Below, in pieces: positions 35,867 through 45,486 of a stretch of DNA of 64,000 nt. Position 1 is the stretch's first letter. Each line of letters opens with the position of its first letter. The notes beneath the pieces were generated by a model. That model was not told where the DNA came from. It made no database searches and saw only the letters and a program-made list of their open reading frames with translations. Source of the stretch: Robiginitalea aestuariiviva (GTDB lineage Bacteria > Bacteroidota > Bacteroidia > Flavobacteriales > Flavobacteriaceae); the NCBI RefSeq assembly GCF_029537735.1, contig NZ_JARPUQ010000002.1:487536-551535 (forward strand), in the 5' to 3' direction. A program made the position numbers and the translations under genes.

Positions 35867-37024
35867 ATGGTATTACCCCAGGATATGTTACTGACAGGAA
35901 ACCAGGCTTTTATGAACCGTCTGTTTCCTTTCTATCTCCAGATTGGCCCGGAAGGGAATGTGCTGGGCATGGGTAAAACCATGGAGAAACTTGGGTTGGT
36001 CCGGGTGGGGGATCCTTTCTTTCAGGACTTTAAGGTGGAAAGGCCACTGGATACCCAAACCCTGGAAGCGGTACGGCGGCAGGATTCCTCCCTGTTTATT
36101 TTGCAATCGCTGAAAGTGGACAGGATTAAATTCCGCGGACAAATGTTCCCGGACGAAACCCATATCTATTTCTTGGGCAGCCCGCTGATCAACTCTTTCG
36201 ACGACCTCAGAGAGCTGGGGCTCGGGCTTAACGATTTTGCGCTTCACGACAACATCAACCAGTTCCTTTTTACCGCGCAGATGCACCTGTCTTCCCTCAG
36301 GGACTCCAGGGAAATCGCTTCGCGCCTGGAGAAAAGCAACAAGGACCTGCAGCTGAAAAACAGCGAATTGCAGGATTTTGCCCACGTGATCTCCCACGAT
36401 CTGAAATCCCCCATTAATCTCATCCTGGGGCTTATGGATTTAATGCGGGCCGATATGTCCGAAAAGAAATGGGACGATTTCCCATTTTATATCGATACCA
36501 TAGAGGAACGGGCCAACCGGATGGGGCAGCTTATTGTCGGGATTCTGAAATTCAGCAAAATTGGATTAACCGCAGCCGAACGCGAAGCCGTAGACCTCAA
36601 TACGATGATTCGCGATATTTTTTCTGATATCCCAAAGGATGAAGGTCTAACCATTGAAATCCAGGAAGCCCTGCCTACGCTGTACGGGGTTCGCGTATTA
36701 TTCCGGCAATTGTTTACCAACCTGATCAGTAATGCGGTAAAATATGCGGACAGGGAAAATGGGAAGGTTTCCATTGCCTGTAAGGACCTGGATCAGGCCT
36801 ATGAGTTTGCCGTTACTGACAATGGCCCGGGAATTCCGGAAGGGCAACACGAAAAAATATTCGAACTGTTCCAGACCGTCCCAGGGCAGGAAACCCCGGG
36901 CAGTACCGGGGTGGGCCTGGCTATTGTGAAAAAGGTGGTTTCCTACTTAAACGGGTCCATCCGCCTCGATTCCAGGCTGGGCGAAGGCACGACCTTTTAT
37001 ATCCAGCTCCCTAAGGGCGAATAG
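35867..37024 (+). CDS. H-NOX-associated (HNOBA) histidine kinase 2
   Basis: 385 residues, a close paralogue of the preceding kinase along its whole length: FMNRLFPFYLQIGPEGNVLGMGKTMEKLG, the shared FALHDNI-QFLFT-QMHLSSL-DSR block, H in HVISHDLKSPINLILGL and a full HATPase. A 182-bp gap with its own AT-rich segment separates them, so the second copy may be expressed separately. No second H-NOX gene is present. Confidence 0.9.
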   Translation: MVLPQDMLLTGNQAFMNRLFPFYLQIGPEGNVLGMGKTMEKLGLVRVGDPFFQDFKVERPLDTQTLEAVRRQDSSLFILQSLKVDRIKFRGQMFPDETHIYFLGSPLINSFDDLRELGLGLNDFALHDNINQFLFTAQMHLSSLRDSREIASRLEKSNKDLQLKNSELQDFAHVISHDLKSPINLILGLMDLMRADMSEKKWDDFPFYIDTIEERANRMGQLIVGILKFSKIGLTAAEREAVDLNTMIRDIFSDIPKDEGLTIEIQEALPTLYGVRVLFRQLFTNLISNAVKYADRENGKVSIACKDLDQAYEFAVTDNGPGIPEGQHEKIFELFQTVPGQETPGSTGVGLAIVKKVVSYLNGSIRLDSRLGEGTTFYIQLPKGE

Positions 37025-37124
37025 CCCCTGAGCCCCCCCTCTTTTTATAAAACCGCTGCTGAGGTATATCCCCCTCGCGGGTCAGTAGGCATACAGGGGT
37101 TTGCGTTCTGTGCGCTGCCAGGGA

Positions 37125-37397
37125 CTATAACCCAAAGCACGCTTTAAACAGCAAGAGGATCAAGAGGGCAGCCAGGGCTGCCCATACGTAACGCAGGATT
37201 TCCCTGCGGATTTCCATTGAGGCTTCCTTCCGGATTTCCGCTTTGATTTGTTCCAGCTCTTCCTTGGGCACCTCCCGGTAACGGGGGCTGCCGGAAGTGG
37301 GGTCAAAAGAAAGCATGTCCTTGAATTTCCGCACTTTGCGTTTCCGGAGCTGGGCCCGGTTTACTTTCAGGATGAGGTTGGCCCACAGGCGCGCCAT
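37125..37397 (-). CDS. Hypothetical tail-anchored protein
   Basis: 90 residues. A basic N-terminus (LRKRKVRKFKDML), a charged middle (KEELEQIKAEIRKEASMEIRREILRY) and a C-terminal transmembrane helix (about 70-88). Family not recognised. It lies 9 bases downstream of the DUF2200 gene. Confidence 0.6.
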   Translation of the reverse strand: MARLWANLILKVNRAQLRKRKVRKFKDMLSFDPTSGSPRYREVPKEELEQIKAEIRKEASMEIRREILRYVWAALAALLILLLFKACFGL

Positions 37398-37406
37398 AGG
37401 TTGGTG

Positions 37407-37772
37407 TTATGCAGTCCTCAGGATTTTTTCCATCTTCCGGCCCCGGGCCAGTTCCTCCACCAGTTTGTCCAAGTAGCGCACCTTTCGGGTTAAGGGGTAA
37501 TCGATCTCCTCGATGCGGTACCCGCAAATGACCCCGGTAATCAGGTGGGCGTTTGGGTGGAGTTCGGCCTTTGTAAAAAAGGTTTCAAAGGTGGCCTTCT
37601 CGCGGATCAGCTCTTCCAGGTGGGCCTCATCAAAGCCGGTTAGCCATTGGATCACCTGGTGGAGTTCCTCCCGCGTTCGGCCCTTTTTTTCCACCTTGGT
37701 CACATAATGGGGGTACACGGAGGCAAAGCTCATTTTGGCAATCCGCTCGTTTTGTTCAGGAGTGACTTTCAT
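37407..37772 (-). CDS. DUF2200 family protein
   Basis: 121 residues from MKVTPEQNERIAKMSFASVYPHYVTKVEKKGRTREELHQVIQWLTGF, which matches DUF2200 over its normal length. A longer frame adds 25 residues without support. Soluble, function unknown. Confidence 0.85.
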   Translation of the reverse strand: MKVTPEQNERIAKMSFASVYPHYVTKVEKKGRTREELHQVIQWLTGFDEAHLEELIREKATFETFFTKAELHPNAHLITGVICGYRIEEIDYPLTRKVRYLDKLVEELARGRKMEKILRTA

Positions 37773-37843
37773 TGGAGTGATTTTAAGAGGCCATTTCTTA
37801 AATGTAGCAAATATGGTTTTAAGCAGGATACGGGCACCCTGCC

Positions 37844-38419
37844 TCACCGATGTTTTTTTATAATAGGTCTGATCCGTTCTTTCCCAAACTGAAAGGTCCC
37901 AACCAACAGCACAAAAACCAGGGTTTTGATAAGTAATCCAAGGATCAGAACAGGGAGATTAAAATCGGACGATTGCCATAAGGGGATATAAGCCCGCTGG
38001 GATTTAACGAGTACCATCCAGATGGCTTCAAAACTGAAGGCAAATAACATGCCTGCCAATATCCGCGGAAACAGATTTCGCTGCACGAAGTTTATCCTCA
38101 GGAGTTGCGGCAGGACAATCCAGAACAGAAGCTGAAATCCGGATTTCCCGAAAAACCAGGACATGTGCTGGGCAAAGGCTTCGGGGGTAGTCTCCTTTCT
38201 CATTTCCACGATAAACCCTGCCAACCCCAAAATCTTGATCACAACCCAGAGGGTTCCCACCCACAGGGTGAGTTGTAAAGCGCTCCGGTCGAAAGCATAA
38301 AGTTGGGCGGCATATTTTGTTCGGTTTCGGAATATGAAATACAGCATAGAGTATATCCCGAAAATCAGCAGAAAATTCAGGGCGATAAAATCGGCAATGT
38401 GCTCCAGGGTTTTGGCCAA
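37844..38419 (-). CDS. Hypothetical four- to five-helix membrane protein
   Basis: 191 residues with hydrophobic segments near 10-28, 48-70, 92-110, 120-140 and 158-178. Not recognised; may belong to an uncharacterised Bacteroidota membrane family. It starts 3 bases after the stop of the next gene upstream. Confidence 0.6.
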   Translation of the reverse strand: MAKTLEHIADFIALNFLLIFGIYSMLYFIFRNRTKYAAQLYAFDRSALQLTLWVGTLWVVIKILGLAGFIVEMRKETTPEAFAQHMSWFFGKSGFQLLFWIVLPQLLRINFVQRNLFPRILAGMLFAFSFEAIWMVLVKSQRAYIPLWQSSDFNLPVLILGLLIKTLVFVLLVGTFQFGKERIRPIIKKHR

Positions 38420-38422
38420 AGG

Positions 38423-38698
38423 TTACGGGTTTTCGGGTGCTCCGGTTATCCCTTTCGCAAGCGGGTCTGCGGTAATCACCTGTAAGGCGAACCGAACGGC
38501 ATCTTTTTCTGAAATAAAGTGTTGTAGGGTTTGCCGCTCCCCGCGCTCCGTATAGTACCATTGCCACAGGTTGCCATTTTGCTCCAGGCCATACCCTTCA
38601 TGTATCACCTTCCCGTTGATGCTGTAATGATCCAGGGCATACCCATGGTCCTTAAGCCATTTTTCCAGGTCCGGGATCGTCTTAATTTCGGGTTTCAT
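38423..38698 (-). CDS. Small hypothetical protein
   Basis: 91 residues, soluble. NGKVIHEGYGLEQNGNLWQWYYTERGERQTLQHFISEKDAVRFAL looks like a small alpha/beta domain of the kind found in immunity-like proteins. Family not identified. Coupled to the downstream membrane gene by a 3-base gap. Confidence 0.55.
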   Translation of the reverse strand: MKPEIKTIPDLEKWLKDHGYALDHYSINGKVIHEGYGLEQNGNLWQWYYTERGERQTLQHFISEKDAVRFALQVITADPLAKGITGAPENP

Positions 38699-38773
38699 AG
38701 AGACAGGGAGCCATAACCCTTTACTGGAAACCGTGCACTCAGGGGCAGGGTCAGGCCAAAATGAAGGTAATAG

Positions 38774-39343
38774 TTACTTATCCCAGGTATCCGTTTCTGC
38801 CATAGACAACTGCTCCCATTCGGCATTGGCCATATCAAAGAGCTGGAACATCTTCAGGCGGAAATAATAAGAGTCCAGGTCCTGTTCCGATAGGGCGTCT
38901 GCCATTTCCTGTACCATTTGGCCCGGGTCTTTGGCGCTTCCCATGCGTTGCGGGTCCCCAAACACCTTTTGCCAGCGGGCATCCTTTTCCTGCAAAGCAG
39001 CAATCTGCTTATACTCGCAGTCCAAAACGGCCACCCCGGCGTTCTTGTCTACTTTATGCCAGGGGTCGGTTTGCTGAAAGGGGGCAACCGCTATGCGGTA
39101 GCTGTTATCTTCGGCTATTTTCCGGGCTACTGCCAGATAGCTCTGGCCGGAATCGTCTTTGAGTACCCCTGCCTGCACCAGTGTTTTTTCATAATCGTCT
39201 ATAACCGCTTTCAGGTCAAAACCGGCCTCCTGATAGGCTGTGTTATAACAATTCAGCAAGGCCGTATCCAGTTCGGAAGCGGGCTGTTGGCACGAAGCGG
39301 CCAAAAGCATGAACAAACCGAAAGCGAAAATTTTAGTCTTCAT
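38774..39343 (-). CDS. Hypothetical lipoprotein
   Basis: 189 residues with signal MKTKIFAFGLFMLLAASC; Cys18 is the lipidation site. The mature helical part (LDTALLNCYNTAYQEAGFDLKAVIDDYEKTLVQAGVL) is not recognised. Confidence 0.68.
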   Translation of the reverse strand: MKTKIFAFGLFMLLAASCQQPASELDTALLNCYNTAYQEAGFDLKAVIDDYEKTLVQAGVLKDDSGQSYLAVARKIAEDNSYRIAVAPFQQTDPWHKVDKNAGVAVLDCEYKQIAALQEKDARWQKVFGDPQRMGSAKDPGQMVQEMADALSEQDLDSYYFRLKMFQLFDMANAEWEQLSMAETDTWDK

Positions 39344-39415
39344 GATGCACTGTAGAAAATGGTTGATACCTCAATATAGGAAATTTCTTTCGGAAAGGGA
39401 GCAGGTTCTTTTGTG

Positions 39416-40438
39416 CTAAACCTGTTCCTGCAGGGCTTGGTTAAGCGCAGCCGCAAACCGGGCCTTCTCGTCCACATGCAGGGCCAGGGTATGGTAAGGG
39501 CGTTTTACCCCGTACAGCCCCGTAAGGGTATGGGGTGCTTTGAGGTGGAGGATAACATTGTGGGGTTCCAGGGCACCCAGGAATGAAAGCTTCCGGGTTT
39601 CCTTATCGAATTCCAGATCCCTGGACGACAGCTCAATGCGGTCGATGGCTTTAAGATCGATGGTGGTTTCACTCATAATGCCATAGCGCAGCAGCAACCG
39701 GTCCTTTTCCAGGGCAATGGGCCGTTTCATCATGGATTTTAAAAAACCGAAAAGCTGTAAGCCGGAATAGATACTTATAAAGGTCAGGATCCAGGCGGCC
39801 ACGGCGCTCCATTTCAGGAGCAGGATATGGAATACCACGGTCTCTATGGCCACAATAAAAATGACGGCCATCATCAGGCTTAAGGTGCCGCTCTCCCGAT
39901 GGTAGGAGAATTCATTTTCCCGCAGTGTCCGCTTTTTCCAATGGATAAAACCGTAATAAAAAACAGCTATCTCAGTAACGACCGGGATCACAGTGGGTTT
40001 GGGCAGCAGTTCGGTACAGGTCTGTTTTAGGGTGGTATAAAAGTCCGCACCCTGGCGCTGATGGCTCTTATACCCCTTTACCGCCTGGCTAACCTTGTAG
40101 AGCACCAGGGAGATCAAGGTAAGCTCCACCACGGGGAAAACCCAGGTTTTGAACAGGTTCAGGTAGCCCTGCTGTGCTGTGGGAAGGATCATATACCCCA
40201 CCACCATCCCCAGGATGAGCAGGGGGATGAGGGTAGCATTGGGAATACGGGTCTTACGGATAAACAGGAAGTACACCAGGGGAATGGTGAGTACCAGATC
40301 AATGGTAATGCCCAGCGAAAGGGCGTCCGGATTTGCGGAAAACCAGGCCGATTGTGCCAGCAAGACCAACAGCCCCAGGAGCAGCAGCGGAATCCCGAAA
40401 AGGATAAATGTTTTCTGAACGTTCAGGGGGGTGGTCAT
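39416..40438 (-). CDS. Hypothetical membrane protein with C-terminal PH-like region
   Basis: 340 residues. About six transmembrane segments (12-30, 40-58, 68-85, 95-115, 185-205, 210-230) precede a soluble tail (IALEKDRLLLRYGIMSETTIDLKAIDRIELSSRDLEF) that looks like a bacterial PH domain. No function assigned. Confidence 0.62.
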   Translation of the reverse strand: MTTPLNVQKTFILFGIPLLLLGLLVLLAQSAWFSANPDALSLGITIDLVLTIPLVYFLFIRKTRIPNATLIPLLILGMVVGYMILPTAQQGYLNLFKTWVFPVVELTLISLVLYKVSQAVKGYKSHQRQGADFYTTLKQTCTELLPKPTVIPVVTEIAVFYYGFIHWKKRTLRENEFSYHRESGTLSLMMAVIFIVAIETVVFHILLLKWSAVAAWILTFISIYSGLQLFGFLKSMMKRPIALEKDRLLLRYGIMSETTIDLKAIDRIELSSRDLEFDKETRKLSFLGALEPHNVILHLKAPHTLTGLYGVKRPYHTLALHVDEKARFAAALNQALQEQV

Positions 40439-40503
40439 AGATGGTTTTAAGCCAAATTTACGGAATAAAATACGTGCATCGCAGCCAATTTCAGGAATGC
40501 TTT

Positions 40504-41928
40504 TTAATATAACCCCACCGTTCCCTTAATGGAATTAAAGATCTTTCCGGAATCGAAACCAACCCCGTCTTTGAATACGAGTTCCATGTGGCGGATGCGG
40601 GAAACGTCCTGGGACAGGTCCCCGCTGATCAGGACCAGATCCGCTTCCTTGCCCACTTCCACCGTTCCGGTTTCCGTATCGATTTCCAGATACTCGGCCC
40701 CGTTTAAGGTGGCCAGTTTGATGGCTTCTTCTATACTGAACCCGGTTTCGACCAGCAGCTCAATCATCCGTTGGTTGGCATAGCCGGCAATGGTTTTTCC
40801 GCTGCCGGTGGGGTCCGTGCCCACCACCACCTTCCCGCCCAGGGCATGGAATTTGCGGACCCGCTGCATCTCTTTCTGAAAGCTGACCAGGCGCAACGAA
40901 TCCCATTCGGTGTTGGCCGACTGCGCGTAAATTTCCTGCATTTGCTCCAGTAAGTAGGGCGCCAGGGCTTCGCTTCCGCCTCCGGGGACCACTTCCCGCC
41001 CGGTAAAGGGTTCAAATACGGTGGGGGTATAGGTCAGGGTTACCCCCTTATCGATCAGCAGCTGCATAAGGGCCAGCAATTCCGGGTGGTCTGCATCGAG
41101 TTCCCGGAGGGACGCCCCACCCGAAACACAGGTGTCTTCGGGCTTACCCGCCACAAAGTCCGTTGCCGCCATAAAGCTGTGCTCCAGGTTGTCGATGCCC
41201 AGTTCTGCGGCTTCGCGGTAGGTAATGGAGCATAGATGCCCGGTAACCTTAATGTTTCGGGCGTGGGCTACGCGAATAATTTCCTTTAAATCTGCCCGGG
41301 TAATCTGGTTGTACACCTTCACCGAGGTAATGCCCTTGTTAAACCAGTAGGTTAACCAGTCTTCAATATTTTCGTCCCCATAGAGGGACTGCAGTTGAGG
41401 AATAAAGCCCAGGCGCTCCACGTGGGGGGTGGAGACATCCATGGTGGGGCCAACCCACTGCCCGGACTCGATCAGGTTTTTCAGGTTCAGATCCGAACTG
41501 GCTTCCAGGCTGCCTGCCGTGCGCATGGTGGTTACCCCGCCCGCCAGATACAGTTGGGGGAAGGTGTTGGTCATATGCGTGCCCTTGTATTTGCCGTTAA
41601 AGGGCTTGGCGTAGAACAGGTGTTCGTGCAGCATGATTAACCCAGGAATCACCGTTTTCCCCGTACCGTCAAGGATTTTGGCGTTCCGGGGGATCACAAC
41701 TTTTCCGGATTCCCCGATGGCTGCAATCCGCCGGTTGGCCAGTACAATATCCTGGTGGGGTTTTACGCTGCCCCCCGTCCCGTCAATGAGGGTCACATTC
41801 CGGATGGCTACCACCGAATCTGCTAGGGCTACATATTCCGCCACCGGTTTGGAAAGTGCCTGTCCGGTATGGATTTGCGGCAACAAAACAAGCAACAGGG
41901 TGGCGATGGTTAGTTTGAGTCCTTTCAT
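40504..41928 (-). CDS. Exported amidohydrolase
   Basis: 474 residues with signal peptide MKGLKLTIATLLLVLLPQIHTGQ. A split beta-sandwich (IRNVTLIDGTGGSVKPHQDIVLANRRIAAIG) and metal-binding PGLIMLHEHLF (about 97), with further His in KVTGHLCS and Asp in VVGTDPTG, place it in the imidazolonepropionase/prolidase-like branch. Probably a periplasmic hydrolase of cyclic amides or dipeptides. Confidence 0.85.
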   Translation of the reverse strand: MKGLKLTIATLLLVLLPQIHTGQALSKPVAEYVALADSVVAIRNVTLIDGTGGSVKPHQDIVLANRRIAAIGESGKVVIPRNAKILDGTGKTVIPGLIMLHEHLFYAKPFNGKYKGTHMTNTFPQLYLAGGVTTMRTAGSLEASSDLNLKNLIESGQWVGPTMDVSTPHVERLGFIPQLQSLYGDENIEDWLTYWFNKGITSVKVYNQITRADLKEIIRVAHARNIKVTGHLCSITYREAAELGIDNLEHSFMAATDFVAGKPEDTCVSGGASLRELDADHPELLALMQLLIDKGVTLTYTPTVFEPFTGREVVPGGGSEALAPYLLEQMQEIYAQSANTEWDSLRLVSFQKEMQRVRKFHALGGKVVVGTDPTGSGKTIAGYANQRMIELLVETGFSIEEAIKLATLNGAEYLEIDTETGTVEVGKEADLVLISGDLSQDVSRIRHMELVFKDGVGFDSGKIFNSIKGTVGLY

Positions 41929-42102
41929 AATTTCGAATTCAGGTGACTTTTACATAAAGTTCCGGCACCCGTGGCAGGGCGCAAATCAAGTGGGGAAAAG
42001 GGGAATAGCGGTGAATTTAGGCAAAAATACCGGAGGTGTGCCGGGTGTCAGTTTAGAGCGCCTGGCATGGTTATACGTTACGGCTATCCCCAGAGGTAAG
42101 GC

Positions 42103-42531
42103 TCATGCCTCCAGGTTAAGCTGCCAGGAAATGCCGTACGGGTCTTCGCACCATCCAAATTTTTTCCCGAAACCATAGTCCCCTTCCCCTGCATAGTTGT
42201 CCAGGGGAACCATAACCTTGCCGCCATTGGCGGAAAGCTTATCAAACAGGGTATGGATTTCATCCTCCCTGGTGCAGGAAACAAAGAGCGACACCCCCGG
42301 GGTAAAGGACCAGGCATGACTGTAATTGCTTTCGGAAACCAGATACTCCGTGCCATTTAAGGTAAAGACGCCATACTTAATAAGTTCCGGGGTGCCCCCG
42401 GCTTCGCCTTCGGCGTATTTGGTAATGCTTTTTATGGCGGAATTGGGAAAGATGGAGGTGTAGAATTCTATAGCTTCTTCGGCCTTGCCGCATTGGTCAC
42501 CTACAAAGGTGAGGAAGGTGGATATTTTCAT
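42103..42531 (-). CDS. VOC-superfamily protein (PhnB/glyoxalase-like)
   Basis: 142 residues from MKISTFLTFVGDQCGKAEEAIEFYTSIFPNS. The repeat of beta-alpha-beta-beta-beta units and the ending FGWCEDPYGISWQLNL are typical of PhnB-like proteins. Cytoplasmic; substrate unknown. Confidence 0.83.
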   Translation of the reverse strand: MKISTFLTFVGDQCGKAEEAIEFYTSIFPNSAIKSITKYAEGEAGGTPELIKYGVFTLNGTEYLVSESNYSHAWSFTPGVSLFVSCTREDEIHTLFDKLSANGGKVMVPLDNYAGEGDYGFGKKFGWCEDPYGISWQLNLEA

Positions 42532-42556
42532 AATGCAGGGTATTTTATGTTGCAAC

Positions 42557-44530
42557 TCATTTCCGATAGCCCTTCACATACACCGTCCGGTTTACCACGG
42601 CCTTTGCCATCCCGCCGGTACCCCTTCGGGTTTCCACGATCAGGGTGGGTTCCCAGGGGGTGCCCGTCGGGGCTTCCAGCCAGAGGGTCTGGGTCATTTC
42701 CGCAGTGATCCACTGCCCGGTTTTGGGGTGCTGGTAGGGCACCTCAGTGGTAATAACCAGGCGGTTATCCTGCCATTTTGCGGTGGAACGCTGCGGCCGG
42801 GTGCTGCGCCCCATGCTATTGTTGTTTTCGGCAGGGCTGCCGTCCAGGGGGTACCGGTATTTTACCAGGGGTTGGATTTCCCTGGGCATAAAGGTAACCC
42901 GCTCAATTTCCAGGTGGCCGGGCTTGTGGACAATGGAGATTTCATCGCCCCAGCCGCTGCCCAGGGCCGGGACCCTGGGTTTATCGATGCGGTTGATGAC
43001 CGAAACCCGGTGCAATTCGGCCGTAGACCAGCTGCCGGAAAAATCCGGGTTGGGCATGGCGTTAAAGGCAGGTGTGGCAGCGCCCCGGTCCGTACGGGTA
43101 TAGGTGGGGATTAATTTGCCCGAGCCCGGCGTTGGGGGCAGGTAGGGGTCTGCGGCATTGGCGCTGGCGGCCACCCTGGGGTATTGCACCAGGGAGGTCT
43201 CATAGGCCTGCACAATGGAATCCATAATGCCGATCACCCAGGGGTAGTAATCCTTCACATCGATCTCTTCCCGGGGGTCTACGCTTAGGTCAAAAAGGCG
43301 CACCAGGTTGTCGGGGTCGGGGTCCGGGATTTCGGTTAAATAATGGTACCACAATTTCCAGTCGTGCCATTTCACGGCCATGATTTCCCCCCTGCGGTTC
43401 ATGATAATGGCGCTTTCCCGGTTGGAGTGTTTTTGTGTCCCCTCCAGGAAGGGCAGTTGGTTTACCCCGTCAATATACCGGTCTTCCGTATCGGTGGCCG
43501 GTACCCCGGCAGCTGCCAGGATGGTGGTAAACAGGTCGGTTTCGTGCACCAGTTCATTGGAAACCTGCCCGGCTTTGATCCGGCCGGGCCAGCGCACCAC
43601 CGCCGGGGTGCGGATCCCGCCTTCCATGGCCGAGTTGTAATACCCCCGCCACGGGCCCGGGTGTCCGCGCCAGGGCCGTCGCATTTCCGCCCCGTTGTCC
43701 GTACACCAGATTACCAGCGTATTTTCCGCAATCCCTGATTGTTCCAATTCCGCCAGGAGCAACCCCACGTTATAGTCCACGTCGGCCATGGAATCCCCCA
43801 TGTTTCCGGCCCCGGTAGCGCCTTCTTTATCCGGGTGGGGGAGGGTGGGAAAATGCAATTGCGTCATGGGGTAGTACAGGAAAAAGGGACGGTTGCTCTT
43901 TGCGTTTTTCCGGATAAAGCGCACGCCCAATTCGGCAGCTTCCCGGTCAATGGTTCGGCGGGCGGCCAGGTCAAATGGCTTCACCTTTTCCGAGACGCCC
44001 CCGGCTTTGCCCTGCCAGATATAGGCTATTTCCTGCCCTTCGGGAAACCCTTCCATGGACGAAAACTGGGAAACGTGGGTAGTGCCCGGAATCCCGTACC
44101 ACTCGTCAAAGCCCTGGTTTGTGGGCTCCCGTTTTCCCCACCAGTCGGGCCCGCCAATATCCCATTTGCCGTACAGGGCTGTGGCATAACCGACGGATTT
44201 TAACCGCTCTGCAATGGTGTTTTCCCAAAGCGTGGTCCCCTGGTAGTAATCGTCGCCTGCCCGGGTGGCATACCGCCCGGTAAGCAGGGCAATGCGCGAA
44301 GGGGTACAGGAGTATTCCACATTGAAATTGGTGAGCCGCACCCCTTCTGCCCCAATCCGGTCTATATGTGGGGTGGGCACCCCCCGGGCGCCCCCAAAGG
44401 AATTCACCTCTCCAACGCCTAAATTATCTGGGAAGATCAGGATGATGTTCGGTTGCTCCTGGCCAAAGGAGGGGCCGGAAAATAAAATACATACCAGCGT
44501 AATGGCAGTTAAAAGGAAAGTTTGCTTCAT
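42557..44530 (-). CDS. Type I sulfatase
   Basis: 657 residues with signal peptide MKQTFLLTAITLVCILFSGPSFG. Metal-binding IILIFPDNLG (about 30) and the formylglycine motif CTPSRIALLTGR (Cys about 76) mark a C-type sulfatase. The extra C-terminal region (about 480-650) is a beta-rich domain resembling DUF1579-like or lipocalin-like modules. Marine Bacteroidota use such enzymes to desulfate algal polysaccharides, but no polysaccharide locus is visible nearby. The maturation enzyme must be elsewhere. Confidence 0.9.
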   Translation of the reverse strand: MKQTFLLTAITLVCILFSGPSFGQEQPNIILIFPDNLGVGEVNSFGGARGVPTPHIDRIGAEGVRLTNFNVEYSCTPSRIALLTGRYATRAGDDYYQGTTLWENTIAERLKSVGYATALYGKWDIGGPDWWGKREPTNQGFDEWYGIPGTTHVSQFSSMEGFPEGQEIAYIWQGKAGGVSEKVKPFDLAARRTIDREAAELGVRFIRKNAKSNRPFFLYYPMTQLHFPTLPHPDKEGATGAGNMGDSMADVDYNVGLLLAELEQSGIAENTLVIWCTDNGAEMRRPWRGHPGPWRGYYNSAMEGGIRTPAVVRWPGRIKAGQVSNELVHETDLFTTILAAAGVPATDTEDRYIDGVNQLPFLEGTQKHSNRESAIIMNRRGEIMAVKWHDWKLWYHYLTEIPDPDPDNLVRLFDLSVDPREEIDVKDYYPWVIGIMDSIVQAYETSLVQYPRVAASANAADPYLPPTPGSGKLIPTYTRTDRGAATPAFNAMPNPDFSGSWSTAELHRVSVINRIDKPRVPALGSGWGDEISIVHKPGHLEIERVTFMPREIQPLVKYRYPLDGSPAENNNSMGRSTRPQRSTAKWQDNRLVITTEVPYQHPKTGQWITAEMTQTLWLEAPTGTPWEPTLIVETRRGTGGMAKAVVNRTVYVKGYRK

Positions 44531-44682
44531 GGGTTACAGGCAGGAGTTTGCCCAGTCAATTTAAGAAAAAAGTTCTGGTAGGGGTCGGTACAGCTATGGG
44601 CCATATCCAAGGGGTTGCCCTTATTCCCCTTCTGGGGTTTATCACTTTGATTTTCAGACGATATTTTTTGTATCTTAAGCCT

Positions 44683-44829
44683 ATGGAACTTCCCAGCGAG
44701 GCTTTATACATGATGGTTACGGTAATTGTCCTTGCCGGGGCCGTGGCTATGGTGGGTTACCTGACCAAAAGCAGCCGGAATTTCAGGAGCAGCAGAAACA
44801 GGAGGGCCAGGAAGCAGGATAATATTTGA
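44683..44829 (+). CDS. Short membrane peptide
   Basis: 48 residues, MELPSEALYMMVTVIVLAG followed by a very basic tail (SSRNFRSSRNRRARKQ). One transmembrane helix. The same frame is open back to 44548, which would give 93 residues with an extra helix, so the start is uncertain. A TATTTTTTG element lies just upstream of 44683. Confidence 0.5.
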   Translation: MELPSEALYMMVTVIVLAGAVAMVGYLTKSSRNFRSSRNRRARKQDNI

Positions 44830-44840
44830 CCCCCTCCCCG

Positions 44841-45338
44841 CTATTTCCTTAACGCATAATAGGCCAAAGTACTTTCCCCTTTTTTACGCTTACCGGTGTA
44901 TTGGAAGCCAAGCTTCGCCAGCAGCGCAATGGATTTGGTATTCCCGGGCAGGGTAAATGCCAGGATCGTAGTATCAGTCCCATCCCCCTTTGTGATAGCG
45001 TTTACGTAGGCCTGACAGGCTTCTAGCGCATATCCCTTTTTTTCATATTCAGGCAAGAGGGCAAAACCCAGATCCGGAAAATCTTCATCTTCGCGTTTCA
45101 GAAAGGTTATGATGCCCATGGCCTGGCCCGTATGCCTGGCTTCAAATACAGTGTAGCAGAAATCCGGGTTGTCCAGGATGTTCCGGATGTATTGCTGGGC
45201 ATCCTTTTTATCCGAAACCTGCCGGTCCCCAATATATTTTAACCACCCTTCCGAATTGACCAACGCCAGAATAAACCCGGCATCGTAGGTTGTAAGGGGC
45301 CGCAGCCGCAGTCTTTCTGTTTCTAGGGTGGTGTACAC
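44841..45338 (-). CDS. GNAT acetyltransferase (RimJ/RimL type)
   Basis: 165 residues. LETERLRLRPLTTYDAGFILALVNSEGWLKYIGDR at the start and LGFALLPEYEKKGYALEACQAYVNAI, then STLAYYALRK at the end, match RimJ/RimL-like N-acetyltransferases. Acceptor unknown. The 148 bp between this gene and ggt are unassigned. Confidence 0.87.
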   Translation of the reverse strand: MYTTLETERLRLRPLTTYDAGFILALVNSEGWLKYIGDRQVSDKKDAQQYIRNILDNPDFCYTVFEARHTGQAMGIITFLKREDEDFPDLGFALLPEYEKKGYALEACQAYVNAITKGDGTDTTILAFTLPGNTKSIALLAKLGFQYTGKRKKGESTLAYYALRK

Positions 45339-45486
45339 GTTAAATACTATCAGTCACTTTGCGGGAAACGCCTCAACCAGGGCAGCTAAGAGGCCTGGTG
45401 TTGGCCTCTTATTGCTATGCCTAATCCCGTTTTCCAGCGCTTAAAATGGGATTAAATTGCTACTCAGGGTTGATAATGAGATTGCT

